Source: Gammaproteobacteria bacterium
GTDB lineage: Bacteria > Pseudomonadota > Gammaproteobacteria > Pseudomonadales > Pseudomonadaceae
Reading direction: 5' to 3'
Length of the DNA stretch: 44,895 bases
NCBI GenBank assembly: GCA_018827205.1
Contig: JAHJXZ010000111.1
Span: 1 to 44,895, forward strand
How positions within the stretch are numbered: the first letter of the stretch is position 1; each line of letters starts with the position of its first letter. The position numbers were made by a program, and so were the translations under genes. Under the pieces are notes generated by a model. The model worked only from the letters and a program-made list of their open reading frames with translations. It made no database searches and was not told the DNA's origin. This document shows, in pieces, positions 26,258 to 35,182 of this stretch.

Positions 26258-27339
26258 ACCTGCGCCGCCTCGGCGCCATCGTGGTCAAGGAGCTGCGCCA
26301 GCTACGCCGCGACCGCCTGACGTTTGCCATGATTATCGGCATCCCGACCCTGCAACTGGTGCTGTTCGGTTATGCCATCAACATGGACGTACGCAACCTC
26401 GACGCCGCCGTGTTGGACCAGGCCAACACAGCGCGCTCGCGTGAAGTGATCGCCGAGATGGGTGCCAGCCAGGTGCTCAACCTGCGCTACTCGTTAAGCA
26501 CACAGAAGCAGCTGCAAGACCTGCTGCGCGAAGGCAAGATCAGCATCGCTCTAGTTGTCCCGGCGGACTTCGAAGCCCGTCTGGAGCGTGCCGACCGCCC
26601 GGCGCTGCAGCTAGTGGTCGATGGTTCCGACCAGGTGGTGCAGTCCGCGGCGCGCCAGCTGGCGGCATTCCCCTTACCAGGACGCAGCAGCGCCAGCCCG
26701 GCCGGGGTCGAAGTACTCAACCTGTACAACCCGCAGCGCCTCGCCCCGTTCAACACGGTGCCAGGGCTGATTGGGGTGATTTTGACCATGACCATGGTGA
26801 TGTTCACCGCCATCGCCCTGGTACGCGAGCGCGAACGCGGCAATATGGAAATGCTGATCACCACGCCCATGTCGCCCTGGGAACTGACCATAGGCAAGGT
26901 CTTGCCATTCGTTGGCATCGGCCTGATTCAAGCCAGCCTGGTGCTGCTACTCGGCAAACTGCTGTTTAACGTGCCGATGCGCGGCTCGCTGACCGAACTG
27001 TACCTGGCGATTCTGGTGTTTATCTGCGCCAGCCTGGCCCTTGGCGTCCTGGTTTCGACCCTGGCGCGTAGCCAGTTCCAGGCCATGCAGATGGCCTTCT
27101 TCAGCTTTCTGCCGCAGATCTTGCTGTCCGGCTTTATGTTCCCCTTCGCTGGCATGCCGAAAGCTGCTCAGTGGCTGGCGGAACTACTGCCGTTGACGCA
27201 CTTCCTGCGTCTGGTGCGCGGCATCATGCTGCGCGGCGCCGGACTCATCGAGCTCTGGCCAGCATTGGCAGCCCTACTTCTGTTTACCCTACTAACGCTT
27301 AGCCTGGCCGTTACTCGGGTACACAAGCGCCTCGATTGA
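26254..27339 (+). CDS. ABC-2 type efflux permease (YbhS/YbhR-like)
   Basis: Membrane component of 361 residues: an N-terminal membrane segment (about 22-42, LTFAMIIGIPTLQLVLFGYAI), a large periplasmic domain (about 45-175) and five or so C-terminal helices including the ABC-2 signature LVRERERGNMEMLITTPMSPWELTIGKVLP. ATG 26254 overlaps the ATPase stop and has AGGAG upstream. Only one permease gene is present where E. coli has two (ybhS and ybhR), so a homodimer is likely. The stop is 15 bp from the convergent hydrolase stop. Confidence 0.92.
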   Translation: MNLRRLGAIVVKELRQLRRDRLTFAMIIGIPTLQLVLFGYAINMDVRNLDAAVLDQANTARSREVIAEMGASQVLNLRYSLSTQKQLQDLLREGKISIALVVPADFEARLERADRPALQLVVDGSDQVVQSAARQLAAFPLPGRSSASPAGVEVLNLYNPQRLAPFNTVPGLIGVILTMTMVMFTAIALVRERERGNMEMLITTPMSPWELTIGKVLPFVGIGLIQASLVLLLGKLLFNVPMRGSLTELYLAILVFICASLALGVLVSTLARSQFQAMQMAFFSFLPQILLSGFMFPFAGMPKAAQWLAELLPLTHFLRLVRGIMLRGAGLIELWPALAALLLFTLLTLSLAVTRVHKRLD

Positions 27340-27354
27340 AGTCATTTAGATCAA

Positions 27355-28344
27355 CTACAGCTGAGCCCAATGCCCATCCTGACGATGCGCTTGTAAGTGC
27401 GGCAACACCGCGGCCAGCAACGGCTCTTTGAAGGCCTCCTGAAAGCGATGAGCCAGGCCCGGAATCAAGCGCAACTCGCTGCCTTTGATATGCGCCGCCA
27501 CATGCACACCGTGCATCACTGGCAGCAGCGGATCAGCCGTGCCATGCACCACCAGGGTCGGCACACGTAGGCGGTTGAGCAGCTCAACCCGGCTCGGCTC
27601 AGCCAGGATCGCCAGCAGCTGGCGCTGAACACCCTCCGGGTTGAAGGCGCGGTCGTAGGCGATCTGCGCCTGTTGCAGCAATAACTGCCGGTCATCGCTG
27701 ACCGTGGGGCTGCCCAGTGCTGCCAGCAGGTCGGCCTGCTGTTCCAGGGCGACTGCACGGTTGGGCGCTTCACGTTTGGCCAGCAGGCTCAGCAGCGCGC
27801 TGCTTGGCGCTGGTAGGCCTTGAGCACCGGAGCTGGTCATGATCAAGGTCAGGCTCTGCACCCGTGCAGGCGCAAGGTCGGCCATATGCTGGGCAATCAT
27901 CCCGCCCATGCTCGCCCCGAGCACGTGCACCTGATCCACCGCCAAGGCATCCAGCAGCCCCAGAGCATCACGGGCCATGTCACGCAAACCATAAGGCGCC
28001 GCCACCGACAGCCCCAGTCGATAGCGCAGCGCTTCATAAGTCAGATTGATAGCCGGAGGCGTGCCAGCCCAACTGCTCAGGCCGACATCACGGTTATCAA
28101 AGCGGATTACCCGAAAACCCTGCTGACACAGGCGTTCGACCACTTCATCCGGCCAGTGAATCAGCTGGCCGCCAAGGCCCATTACCAGCAGCAGCGCCGG
28201 ATCACTGTCCCGGCCAATGCTCTGATACGCCAGACGTACCTCACCCACGTCAGCCGTGTGCGTCGGCACCTGAACATCACAACGCTGCGCCGCAAAAACC
28301 GGCAGGCCGCACAACAGTGCAGCGAGAAAAATCAACCCACGCAT
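27355..28344 (-). CDS. Secreted alpha/beta hydrolase
   Basis: A 329-residue hydrolase starting at ATG 28344 with a signal peptide [18 protein letters not shown]. The fold is alpha/beta with the nucleophile elbow [15 protein letters not shown], an [11 protein letters not shown] motif, and a late [15 protein letters not shown] acid loop and GLAHRF histidine. It resembles proteins annotated as alpha/beta fold hydrolases near AB hydrolase-1; the substrate is unknown. The frame opens 44 codons further upstream, but that part lacks similarity and the signal peptide would be internal. It stands alone between the ABC operon and metE. Confidence 0.85.
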   Translation of the reverse strand: MRGLIFLAALLCGLPVFAAQRCDVQVPTHTADVGEVRLAYQSIGRDSDPALLLVMGLGGQLIHWPDEVVERLCQQGFRVIRFDNRDVGLSSWAGTPPAINLTYEALRYRLGLSVAAPYGLRDMARDALGLLDALAVDQVHVLGASMGGMIAQHMADLAPARVQSLTLIMTSSGAQGLPAPSSALLSLLAKREAPNRAVALEQQADLLAALGSPTVSDDRQLLLQQAQIAYDRAFNPEGVQRQLLAILAEPSRVELLNRLRVPTLVVHGTADPLLPVMHGVHVAAHIKGSELRLIPGLAHRFQEAFKEPLLAAVLPHLQAHRQDGHWAQL

Positions 28345-28449
28345 AACGTCACCCAGCCCCGGGACAGCAGAACGCAGCACCCCATTAAGACGCGAGTGTG
28401 ATGATGTTTGTACGGGCGCGCTGCCACACAAGCGTGACAGTTTGATGAA

Positions 28450-28468
28450 GGGAGACGAGCGGTCTCCC
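28450..28468. repeat. Short hairpin between the hydrolase and metE genes
   Basis: Perfect 7-bp arms GGGAGAC (28450-28456) and GTCTCCC (28462-28468) around GAGCG. It lies upstream of the minus-strand hydrolase gene and could be a transcript-end structure for metE or an operator; no T-run is present. Confidence 0.35.
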
Positions 28469-28486
28469 GCAACCACAACAAATGCG

Positions 28487-28533
28487 AGCTAAGCCCTGCC
28501 ACAGCCGATTAGGACAGTGGCAGGGTTTTAGCT
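28487..28533 (-). terminator. Terminator-like hairpin after metE
   Basis: Arms AGCTAAGCCCTGCCAC (28487-28502) and GTGGCAGGGTTTTAGCT (28517-28533), 14-base loop, with a 9-bp perfect core CCCTGCCAC/GTGGCAGGG. It begins 16 bp after the metE stop. The T-run is on the plus-strand side (TTTT), so termination for metE itself depends mostly on the stem. Confidence 0.65.
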
Positions 28534-28548
28534 GCGACTACCCAGCAA

Positions 28549-30867
28549 TCAGGCCAGCTCGGTACGCAGCTGACGTGCGGCAGAAACCATATTGATCAAC
28601 GCTGCCTCGGTCTCCGGCCAGGCACGGGTTTTCAGGCCGCAGTCCGGGTTGACCCACAGCCGCTCGACGGGGATACGCTGGGCGGCCTTACGCAGCAAAT
28701 TGACCATATCGCTGCTGTCCGGCACCCGTGGCGAGTGGATGTCGTATACACCCGGGCCGATGTCGTTGGGGTAGTCGAAACGTTCGAAGGCCTCCAGCAG
28801 CTCCATGTCCGAGCGCGAGGTCTCGATGGTGATGACGTCGGCATCCATGGCGGCAATGGACTCGATCACATCGTTGAACTCGCTGTAGCACATATGGGTG
28901 TGGATCTGCGTTTCATCGCGCACGCCCGAGGCGCACAGGCGGAAGGCCTCGGTGGCCCAATTCAGGTACCCCTGCCACTGTGCCTGACGCAGCGGCAGAC
29001 CTTCACGGAAGGCGGCCTCGTCGACCTGGATGATCTTGATGCCGGCCGTTTCCAGGTCAACCACCTCGTCACGGATCGCCAGAGCCAGCTGGCGCGCCTG
29101 CTGCTCGCGAGAGATATCGTCGCGCGGGAAGGACCACATCAGCATGGTCACCGGACCGGTCAGCATGCCCTTCATCACTTTTTTGGTGAGGGTTTGCGCA
29201 TAACCGATCCACGCCACCGTCATGGCCTTGGGCCGGCTCAGGTCGCCATAGATCACAGCCGGCTTGACGCAGCGCGAGCCGTAGCTTTGCACCCAGCCGA
29301 AACGGGTGAAGGCATAGCCGTCGAGTTGCTCGGCGAAGTACTCGACCATGTCATTGCGCTCAGCTTCGCCGTGCACCAGCACATCCAGGCCGAGGTTTTC
29401 CTGAACCTCGACGGCATGGCGGATTTCGCTGTGCATGGCCTCGGTGTATTCAACGGCAGACAGCTTGCCAGCCTTGAACGATTGGCGCGCCAGACGGATC
29501 GAAGCTGTCTGCGGGAACGAGCCGATGGTGGTCGTAGGGAATGCAGGCAACTGCAGACGCGCGCGCTGCTGCTCGATACGTGTGGCAAATGGCGATTGGC
29601 GTTGGCTGTCGGCGGCAGTAATCGCGGCCAGACGTGCCTGCACCGCGGGTTTGTGGATACGCGGCGATTGCGCGCGGCTGGCCTGCACGGCATTGCTGGC
29701 CGCCAATGCGACTTGCACTCGGGCATCCTGCGGGTCATTCAGGGCAGTGGTCAGCAGCGCGACTTCCTCGCACTTCTGCACGGCGAAGGCCAACCAGCTT
29801 TTCAGCTCGCCATCCAGTTTGTCTTCACGGTGCAGATCGACCGGGCTGTGCAGCAGCGAGCAGCTCGGCGCCACCCACAGGCGCTCACCCAAGCGTTCCT
29901 GAGCCTGCTGCAAAATCTGCAGAACCGGCTGCAGATCAGTGCGCCAGACGTTACGGCCGTTGACCACACCCAGCGACAGCACCTTGTAGGCCGGCAGGCG
30001 ATCGAGAATGGTCGGGAACTGCTCGGGAGCACGCACCAGGTCGATATGCAGACCATCCACCGGCAGGCTCGCGGCCAGACCGAGGTTGTCCTCAAGGCCG
30101 GCGAAATAGGTGGCGATCAGCTTCTTGCCCGGTTCACGCTGCAGCAGGTTGTAGGCGCGTTCGAAGGCATTCTTCCAGGCTTGCGGCAGGTCCAGCACCA
30201 GAATCGGCTCATCGATCTGCACCCATTCCACACCCTGGGCGGCCAAGCGCTGCAAGATCTCGCCGTAGACCGGCAACAACCGCTCCAGCAGGTCGAGACG
30301 ATCGAACTCGCTACCCTTGGCCTTGCCCAGCCACAGATAGGTCAACGGGCCGATCAACACCGGTTTGATGGTGTGGCCCAGGGCGTGCGCTTCCTCTACT
30401 TCATCAAACAGTTGCTCCCAGCTCAGCTGGAACTGCTGATCGGCCGTGAACTCGGGGACCAGGTAGTGGTAGTTGGTGTCGAACCATTTGGTTAGCTCTT
30501 GTGCAGAAGCGGGCTGCGCATGCGCACCAGCGCAGCAGCTGTTGCCACTCGTGTTTGCAACGGCACCACGCGCCATGCCGAACAAGGTATCCAGGGTTGG
30601 CTTACCGTTTGCCGGGCGGAAACGCTCGGGGATGACGCCGAAAGTCAGCGAGTGGCTCAGCACCTGGTCGTACCAGGCGAAATCACCGACTGGCAGCAGG
30701 TCGATGCCGGCGTCCTTCTGCAGCTGCCAGTGAGCCGCGCGCAGCTCGCGGCCAACCGCCTGCAGGCCGGCTTCATCCAGCTCGCCCTTCCAGAAGGCCT
30801 CCAAGGCTTTTTTCAGTTCACGGTCGCGGCCGATACGCGGAAAACCAAGGGAATGGGACAGGGCCAT
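28549..30867 (-). CDS. metE: MetE, cobalamin-independent methionine synthase
   Basis: Transfers a methyl group from methyltetrahydrofolate (polyglutamate) to homocysteine, the last step of methionine synthesis without B12. 772 residues, starting [23 protein letters not shown]. Zinc ligands align with E. coli: H658 and C660 in THMCYSEF, E682 in ITIETSRS, C743 in [11 protein letters not shown]; the H/C to C spacing (83) is identical. One substitution is [12 protein letters not shown] where the family usually has DEPALREG. A CC-H-rich insertion [16 protein letters not shown] is present near residue 110. Divergent from metR with a MetR-like dyad between them, so MetR-activated expression is expected. 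Confidence 0.97.
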   Translation of the reverse strand: MALSHSLGFPRIGRDRELKKALEAFWKGELDEAGLQAVGRELRAAHWQLQKDAGIDLLPVGDFAWYDQVLSHSLTFGVIPERFRPANGKPTLDTLFGMARGAVANTSGNSCCAGAHAQPASAQELTKWFDTNYHYLVPEFTADQQFQLSWEQLFDEVEEAHALGHTIKPVLIGPLTYLWLGKAKGSEFDRLDLLERLLPVYGEILQRLAAQGVEWVQIDEPILVLDLPQAWKNAFERAYNLLQREPGKKLIATYFAGLEDNLGLAASLPVDGLHIDLVRAPEQFPTILDRLPAYKVLSLGVVNGRNVWRTDLQPVLQILQQAQERLGERLWVAPSCSLLHSPVDLHREDKLDGELKSWLAFAVQKCEEVALLTTALNDPQDARVQVALAASNAVQASRAQSPRIHKPAVQARLAAITAADSQRQSPFATRIEQQRARLQLPAFPTTTIGSFPQTASIRLARQSFKAGKLSAVEYTEAMHSEIRHAVEVQENLGLDVLVHGEAERNDMVEYFAEQLDGYAFTRFGWVQSYGSRCVKPAVIYGDLSRPKAMTVAWIGYAQTLTKKVMKGMLTGPVTMLMWSFPRDDISREQQARQLALAIRDEVVDLETAGIKIIQVDEAAFREGLPLRQAQWQGYLNWATEAFRLCASGVRDETQIHTHMCYSEFNDVIESIAAMDADVITIETSRSDMELLEAFERFDYPNDIGPGVYDIHSPRVPDSSDMVNLLRKAAQRIPVERLWVNPDCGLKTRAWPETEAALINMVSAARQLRTELA

Positions 30868-30903
30868 GTCAGAACGCTCCAGCAGATAAACAAGATGGTG
30901 GCT

Positions 30904-30932
30904 ATTCTCGGCACCGCCTCTGCTTGAGACAA
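30904..30932 (-). promoter_or_regulatory. Candidate sigma70 promoter of metE
   Basis: On the minus strand TTGTCT (30927-30932) and GAGAAT (30904-30909) with a 17-bp spacer, ending 37 bp before the metE ATG. The -35 overlaps the MetR-like dyad, suiting activation or competition at that site. The -10 is only a partial match. Confidence 0.45.
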
Positions 30933-30938
30933 ACTCAA
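30924..30938. promoter_or_regulatory. MetR-type operator (LysR dyad) in the metE/metR region
   Basis: Dyad TTGAG-N5-CTCAA, containing TGAG-N5-CTCA. The E. coli MetR consensus is TGAA-N5-TTCA, and the T-N11-A LysR form fits. It lies 57-71 bp upstream of the metE ATG between two divergent genes. Confidence 0.68.
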
Positions 30939-31002
30939 TCTATTCGCCTTGATCTATAGTTTTACTCATGTTCTGCTAACCCATATTTTGTCGGAGTTGG
31001 CC

Positions 31003-31041
31003 ATGCCCACCATGTGTTTCGCGAGCATGGGCCGCCCCTAA
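31003..31041 (+). CDS. Candidate Met-rich leader peptide upstream of metR
   Basis: A 12-codon ORF, MPTMCFASMGRP, with GGAG (30993-30996) 6 bp before its ATG, better than the metR site spacing. Three of 12 codons are Met and one is Cys. It ends 34 bp before metR. A peptide whose translation depends on Met supply could couple methionine or fMet-tRNA levels to metR expression. No attenuator hairpin is obvious by eye in the 34-bp gap, so a translational rather than classical attenuation mechanism would be needed. It may be chance. Confidence 0.4.
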   Translation: MPTMCFASMGRP

Positions 31042-31075
31042 GCAAAGAAGATTTCGAAATATCCTGGAGCCCACC

Positions 31076-31993
31076 ATGCTCGAATTACGCCACCTGAAAA
31101 CCCTGCATGCCCTGCGCGAAAGCGAAAGCCTGGTGGATGCCGCCGAGCGCCTGCACCTGACTCAATCGGCACTGTCTCACCAGTTCAAGGAGTTGGAAGA
31201 ACGCTTGGGCATGCAGCTGTTTGTGCGTAAGACCAAGCCGGTGCGTTTTACCAGCGCTGGCCTGCGCCTACTGCAACTCTCCGACACGGTATTGCCACTG
31301 TTGCGCGGTGCCGAGCGAGATCTGGCGCGCCTGGCTGGCGGCACGGCCGGACGTCTGCATATGGCCATTGAATGCCACAGCTGCTTCCAGTGGTTGATGC
31401 CGACCATCGACCAGTTTCGCGATGCCTGGCCGGAGGTGGAACTGGACCTGGCCTCGGGCTTCTCCTTTGCCCCACTGCCAGCCTTGGCCCGTGGCGATCT
31501 GGACCTGGTGGTAACCAGCGATCCGCTGGAACTGGCCGGCATCACCTACGTGCCGCTGTTTACCTACGAAGCCATGCTGGCCGTGGCCAATCAGCACCCG
31601 CTGGCGAGCAAACCCAGCATCAAACCGCAGGACTTGGCCACAGAAACCCTGATCACCTACCCGGTGGAACGCGACCGCCTGGATATCTTCACCCGTTTCC
31701 TCGAACCAGCGGATGTTGAGCCCGCTCAGGTACGCACCTCCGAGCTGACGGTGATGATGATGCAGCTGGTGGCCAGCGGCCGTGGGGTTTGCGGCCTACC
31801 CAACTGGGCACTGCATGAATACAGCTCGCGCGGTTACGTAACAGCCAAGCGCCTGGGCGACAAAGGCCTGTTCGCCACCCTGTATGCCGGCATCCGTACC
31901 GATATGCTCGATGCGCCGTTTATGCGCGACTTCCTGCTAACGGCCAAGGACACCTCCTTCGCCAACCTGGAAGGTGTCAGCGTGGCGCGCTAA
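31076..31993 (+). CDS. metR: MetR, LysR-type regulator of methionine biosynthesis
   Basis: Homocysteine-responsive activator of metE and related genes. 305 residues, N-terminal winged HTH MLELRHLKTLHALRESESLVDAAERLHLTQSALSHQFKELEERLG, then a LysR substrate-binding domain with the MetR-like HSCFQWLMPTIDQFRDAWPEVELDL and PFMRDFLLTAKDTSF end. It is divergently placed from metE with the dyad operator between, the standard arrangement. ATG 31076 has TGGAG about 8 bp upstream. A hairpin separates its stop from the convergent cusA. Confidence 0.94.
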   Translation: MLELRHLKTLHALRESESLVDAAERLHLTQSALSHQFKELEERLGMQLFVRKTKPVRFTSAGLRLLQLSDTVLPLLRGAERDLARLAGGTAGRLHMAIECHSCFQWLMPTIDQFRDAWPEVELDLASGFSFAPLPALARGDLDLVVTSDPLELAGITYVPLFTYEAMLAVANQHPLASKPSIKPQDLATETLITYPVERDRLDIFTRFLEPADVEPAQVRTSELTVMMMQLVASGRGVCGLPNWALHEYSSRGYVTAKRLGDKGLFATLYAGIRTDMLDAPFMRDFLLTAKDTSFANLEGVSVAR

Positions 31994-32008
31994 ACCAGAA
32001 GCAAACCA

Positions 32009-32047
32009 TAGGATGGGTCGGGCCGCTCAGCGGCGATACCCATCCTA
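32009..32047. repeat. Hairpin repeat between metR and cusA, likely bidirectional terminator
   Basis: Outer arms TAGGATGGGT (32009-32018) and ACCCATCCTA (32038-32047) enclose an inner stem GCCGC (32022-32026) / GCGGC (32030-32034). It occupies the 63-bp gap between two convergent stops. The TAGGATGGGT... ACCCATCCTA pattern resembles short hairpin repeats seen between genes in pseudomonads (recollection); only this copy is in the window. Confidence 0.6.
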
Positions 32048-32056
32048 CGGATTCGA

Positions 32057-35000
32057 TCAGAGCGGCTTACGCCGTCGCAGCAGCAGATAGGCCGCCGGCA
32101 ACACGAACAACGACAGTAACGGCGCGCTGAGCATGCCCCCAACCATCGGCGCGGCGATGCGGCTCATCACCTCGCTGCCGGTGCCGCCACCGAGCAAAAT
32201 CGGCAGCAGGCCGGCAATGATCACCGCCACAGTCATGGCTTTGGGCCGCACCCGTTGCACCGCCCCCTCGCGTATGGCCTCAAGCAGCGCCACCTCATCG
32301 TCCTGCCCTTTGGCTTGGCGCTCCGCCCAAGCGTTTTTCAGGTAGAGCAGCATGATCACCCCAAACTCCGCAGCGACCCCCGCCAAGGCGATAAAGCCGA
32401 CCCCGGTGGCCACTGACAGGTGATAGCCCAGCAGGTACAAAAACCACACCCCGCCTGTGAGCGCGAACGGCAGCGTGGCCATGATTAGCAGCGCCTCGCT
32501 GAAGCGGTTAAAGCACAGGTAAAGCAGCACGAAGATGATCATCAATGTGGCCGGCACCACCAGTTTTAGCCGTGCATTGGCCCGTTCAAGAAACTCGAAC
32601 TGCCCGGAATAGCTAACACTGATACCCGCTTGCAAGGGCACCTGAGCCTCGATGGCGCTGCGCAGGTCTGCAACAACCGAGGCCAGGTCGCGGCCACGCA
32701 CATCCACATAGACCCAGCCTGAAGGGCGCGCATTTTCACTTTTGAGCATCGGCGGGCCATCGCTGACCTTGATCCTCGCCACCGTACCCAAGGTGATTTG
32801 GCTGCCAGCTGGGGTGTAGATCGGCAGCTGTTCGAGCTTACTCAGTGAGTCACGCCATTCGCGCGGGTAGCGCACGCTGATAGGGAAGCGCGCCAGCCCC
32901 TCGATGGTCTCGCCGACATTTTCGCCACCAATCGCACCAGCCACTATGGCCTGCACGTCCGCGATATTCAGGCCATAGCGCGCGGCAGCAGGCCGGTCGA
33001 TATCGACGTCGATATAGCGGCCACCGGTCAAGCGCTCGGCCAGGGCTGAGCTGACACCGGGCACAGCCTTGGCGACCTTTTCGATGGCCTGAGTCACCTG
33101 ATCAATCTGCGTCAGATTGCTGCCGGAAACCTTGACCCCAATCGGACTCTTGATTCCGGTGGCGAGCATGTCGATGCGGTTACGGATCGGCGGAATCCAG
33201 ATATTGGTCAGCCCCGGCACCTGCACCACCCGATCCAGTTCATCCACCAATTTCTCGGCGGTCATACCGGCCCGCCATTGCTCACGCGGCTTGAACTGGA
33301 TGGTGGTCTCAAACATCTCCAGCGGCGCGGGGTCGGTAGCGGTTTCCGCACGGCCGGCCTTGCCAAACACATGGGCGACTTCCGGCACGGTTTTGATCAG
33401 GCGGTCGGTCTGCTGCAAGAGCTGCGCGGCCTTTTGCGCCGATAAACCCGGCAGGGCCGAGGGCATATACAGCAGATCCCCCTCATCCAGCGGCGGCAGA
33501 AACTCGCCGCCCAATTGCGACAACGGCCACAGCGTGCTGAGCAGCACCAACAGTGCGAGCGCCAGCGTGGTTTTCGGCCACTGCAACACCGCCTCCAAAG
33601 CGGGCTGATAGATGCGGATCAGCCAACGGTTTAACGGGTTACGCGCCTCATAGGGAATTCGCCCACGAATCCAGTAGCCCATCAACACCGGCACCAAGGT
33701 CACCGACAGCCCTGCGGCGGCGGCCATGGCATAGGTTTTAGTGAAGGCCAGCGGGCCAAACAGCCGTCCCTCCTGAGCCTGCAGGGTGAACACCGGGATA
33801 AACGACAGGGTGATGATCAGTAGGCAGAAGAACAGCGCCGGGCCGACCTCCACCGCCGCGGTAGTAATCACCCGCCAATGCTGTTCGCCTTTGAGCTCTT
33901 CACCCGGATGGTGCTCACGCCAGGCCTCGATCTTTTTATGCGCGTTTTCGATCATCACCACAGCCGCATCGACCATGGCGCCAATCGCAATGGCGATACC
34001 GCCGAGGGACATGATGTTGGCATTAATACCTTGCTGCTGCATGACGGCAAAAGCGATCAACACACCCACCGGCAAAGACACAATCGCCACCAGCGAGGAG
34101 CGCAGATGCCAGAGAAACGCCGCACAGACCAAGGCGACGACGATGAATTCTTCAATCAGTTTGAAACTGAGGTTCTTCACGGCTCGGTCGATCAGTTGGC
34201 TGCGATCGTAGGTGGTCACCACCTCCACGCCATCGGGCAGGCTGCTTTTCAGCGTTTCGAGCTTGGCCTTGACCGCCGCAATGGTGCTGCGCGCGTTCTT
34301 GCCGCTGCGCAAAATCACCACTCCGCCCACCACCTCGCCTTCCCCATCCAGCTCGGCGATACCACGGCGCATTTCCGGCCCCAATTGGATATGCGCGACG
34401 TCACCGAGGGTCACCGGCACGCCACCGCTGTCGAGGCGCAAGGGAATGGCGCGGAAGTCATTGAGGCTTTGCAGGTAACCGGAGGCGCGCAGCATAAACT
34501 CGGTTTCAGCCATCTCCAGCACTGCGCCACCGGTTTCCTGATTCGCCTGACCAATCGCGGCGGTGACCTCAGCCTGAGTGATACCGAGGCTGGCCAGTTT
34601 GATCGGATCGAGTTGCAGCTGGTACTGCTTGACCATGCCACCAATGGTGGCCACTTCGGCGACGTTCGCCAGGGTCTTCAGCTCGAACTTAAGGAACCAG
34701 TCCTGTAAGGCACGCAACTGCGCCAGGTCATGCGTGCCCGTGCGATCAACCAAGGCGTACTGGTAGATCCAGCCGACCCCCGTGGCATCCGAGCCCAGCG
34801 TGGGCTTGGCACTGGCCGGCAGGCGACTCTGGATCTGGCTGAGGTATTCCAGCACCCGCGAACGGGCCCAGTAGAGGTCGGTGTCGTCGTCGAACAGCAC
34901 ATAGACATAGCTGTCACCGAAAAACGAATAACCACGCACGGTTTTCGCCCCCGGCACCGAGAGCATGGTGGTGGTCAACGGGTAGGTCACCTGGTTCTCG

Positions 35001-35182
35001 ACGATTTGCGGCGCCTGCCCCGGAAAAGGCGTGCGGATAATCACCTGCACATCAGACAAATCCGGCAAAGCATCGATCGGCGTATTTTGCACCGACCACA
35101 TGCCCCACCCCGTGGCAAACAGGGTGGCCAGGAGCACCAGAAAACGGTTGGCGACCGACCAGCGAATCAGCGCGGCAATCAT
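32057..35182 (-). CDS. cusA: CusA-type Cu(I)/Ag(I) RND efflux pump
   Basis: Inner-membrane heavy-metal RND (HME) transporter, 1041 residues. The three Met ligands that define Cu(I)/Ag(I) CusA in E. coli are present at exactly the same positions: M573 in [11 protein letters not shown]623 in [10 protein letters not shown]672 in [12 protein letters not shown]. The proton-relay helix [17 protein letters not shown] carries the TM4 Asp and Glu. Twelve membrane helices and two large periplasmic loops are expected from length and sequence. ATG 35182 overlaps the cusB stop by 4 bp. It is the last gene of the minus-strand operon; a hairpin follows. Confidence 0.93.
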   Translation of the reverse strand: MIAALIRWSVANRFLVLLATLFATGWGMWSVQNTPIDALPDLSDVQVIIRTPFPGQAPQIVENQVTYPLTTTMLSVPGAKTVRGYSFFGDSYVYVLFDDDTDLYWARSRVLEYLSQIQSRLPASAKPTLGSDATGVGWIYQYALVDRTGTHDLAQLRALQDWFLKFELKTLANVAEVATIGGMVKQYQLQLDPIKLASLGITQAEVTAAIGQANQETGGAVLEMAETEFMLRASGYLQSLNDFRAIPLRLDSGGVPVTLGDVAHIQLGPEMRRGIAELDGEGEVVGGVVILRSGKNARSTIAAVKAKLETLKSSLPDGVEVVTTYDRSQLIDRAVKNLSFKLIEEFIVVALVCAAFLWHLRSSLVAIVSLPVGVLIAFAVMQQQGINANIMSLGGIAIAIGAMVDAAVVMIENAHKKIEAWREHHPGEELKGEQHWRVITTAAVEVGPALFFCLLIITLSFIPVFTLQAQEGRLFGPLAFTKTYAMAAAAGLSVTLVPVLMGYWIRGRIPYEARNPLNRWLIRIYQPALEAVLQWPKTTLALALLVLLSTLWPLSQLGGEFLPPLDEGDLLYMPSALPGLSAQKAAQLLQQTDRLIKTVPEVAHVFGKAGRAETATDPAPLEMFETTIQFKPREQWRAGMTAEKLVDELDRVVQVPGLTNIWIPPIRNRIDMLATGIKSPIGVKVSGSNLTQIDQVTQAIEKVAKAVPGVSSALAERLTGGRYIDVDIDRPAAARYGLNIADVQAIVAGAIGGENVGETIEGLARFPISVRYPREWRDSLSKLEQLPIYTPAGSQITLGTVARIKVSDGPPMLKSENARPSGWVYVDVRGRDLASVVADLRSAIEAQVPLQAGISVSYSGQFEFLERANARLKLVVPATLMIIFVLLYLCFNRFSEALLIMATLPFALTGGVWFLYLLGYHLSVATGVGFIALAGVAAEFGVIMLLYLKNAWAERQAKGQDDEVALLEAIREGAVQRVRPKAMTVAVIIAGLLPILLGGGTGSEVMSRIAAPMVGGMLSAPLLSLFVLPAAYLLLRRRKPL

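Noticed and set aside
28735..30495. Long plus-strand open frame (586 codons) opposite metE
   Set aside because: It lies entirely inside the well-conserved metE gene, has no recognisable domain, and such frames are common in high-GC codon usage. Treated as a shadow.
30868..31075. SAM or cobalamin riboswitch in the metE/metR region
   Set aside because: The gap is only about 208 bp with no SAM or B12 aptamer core that I could recognise; control by the MetR dyad explains it better.
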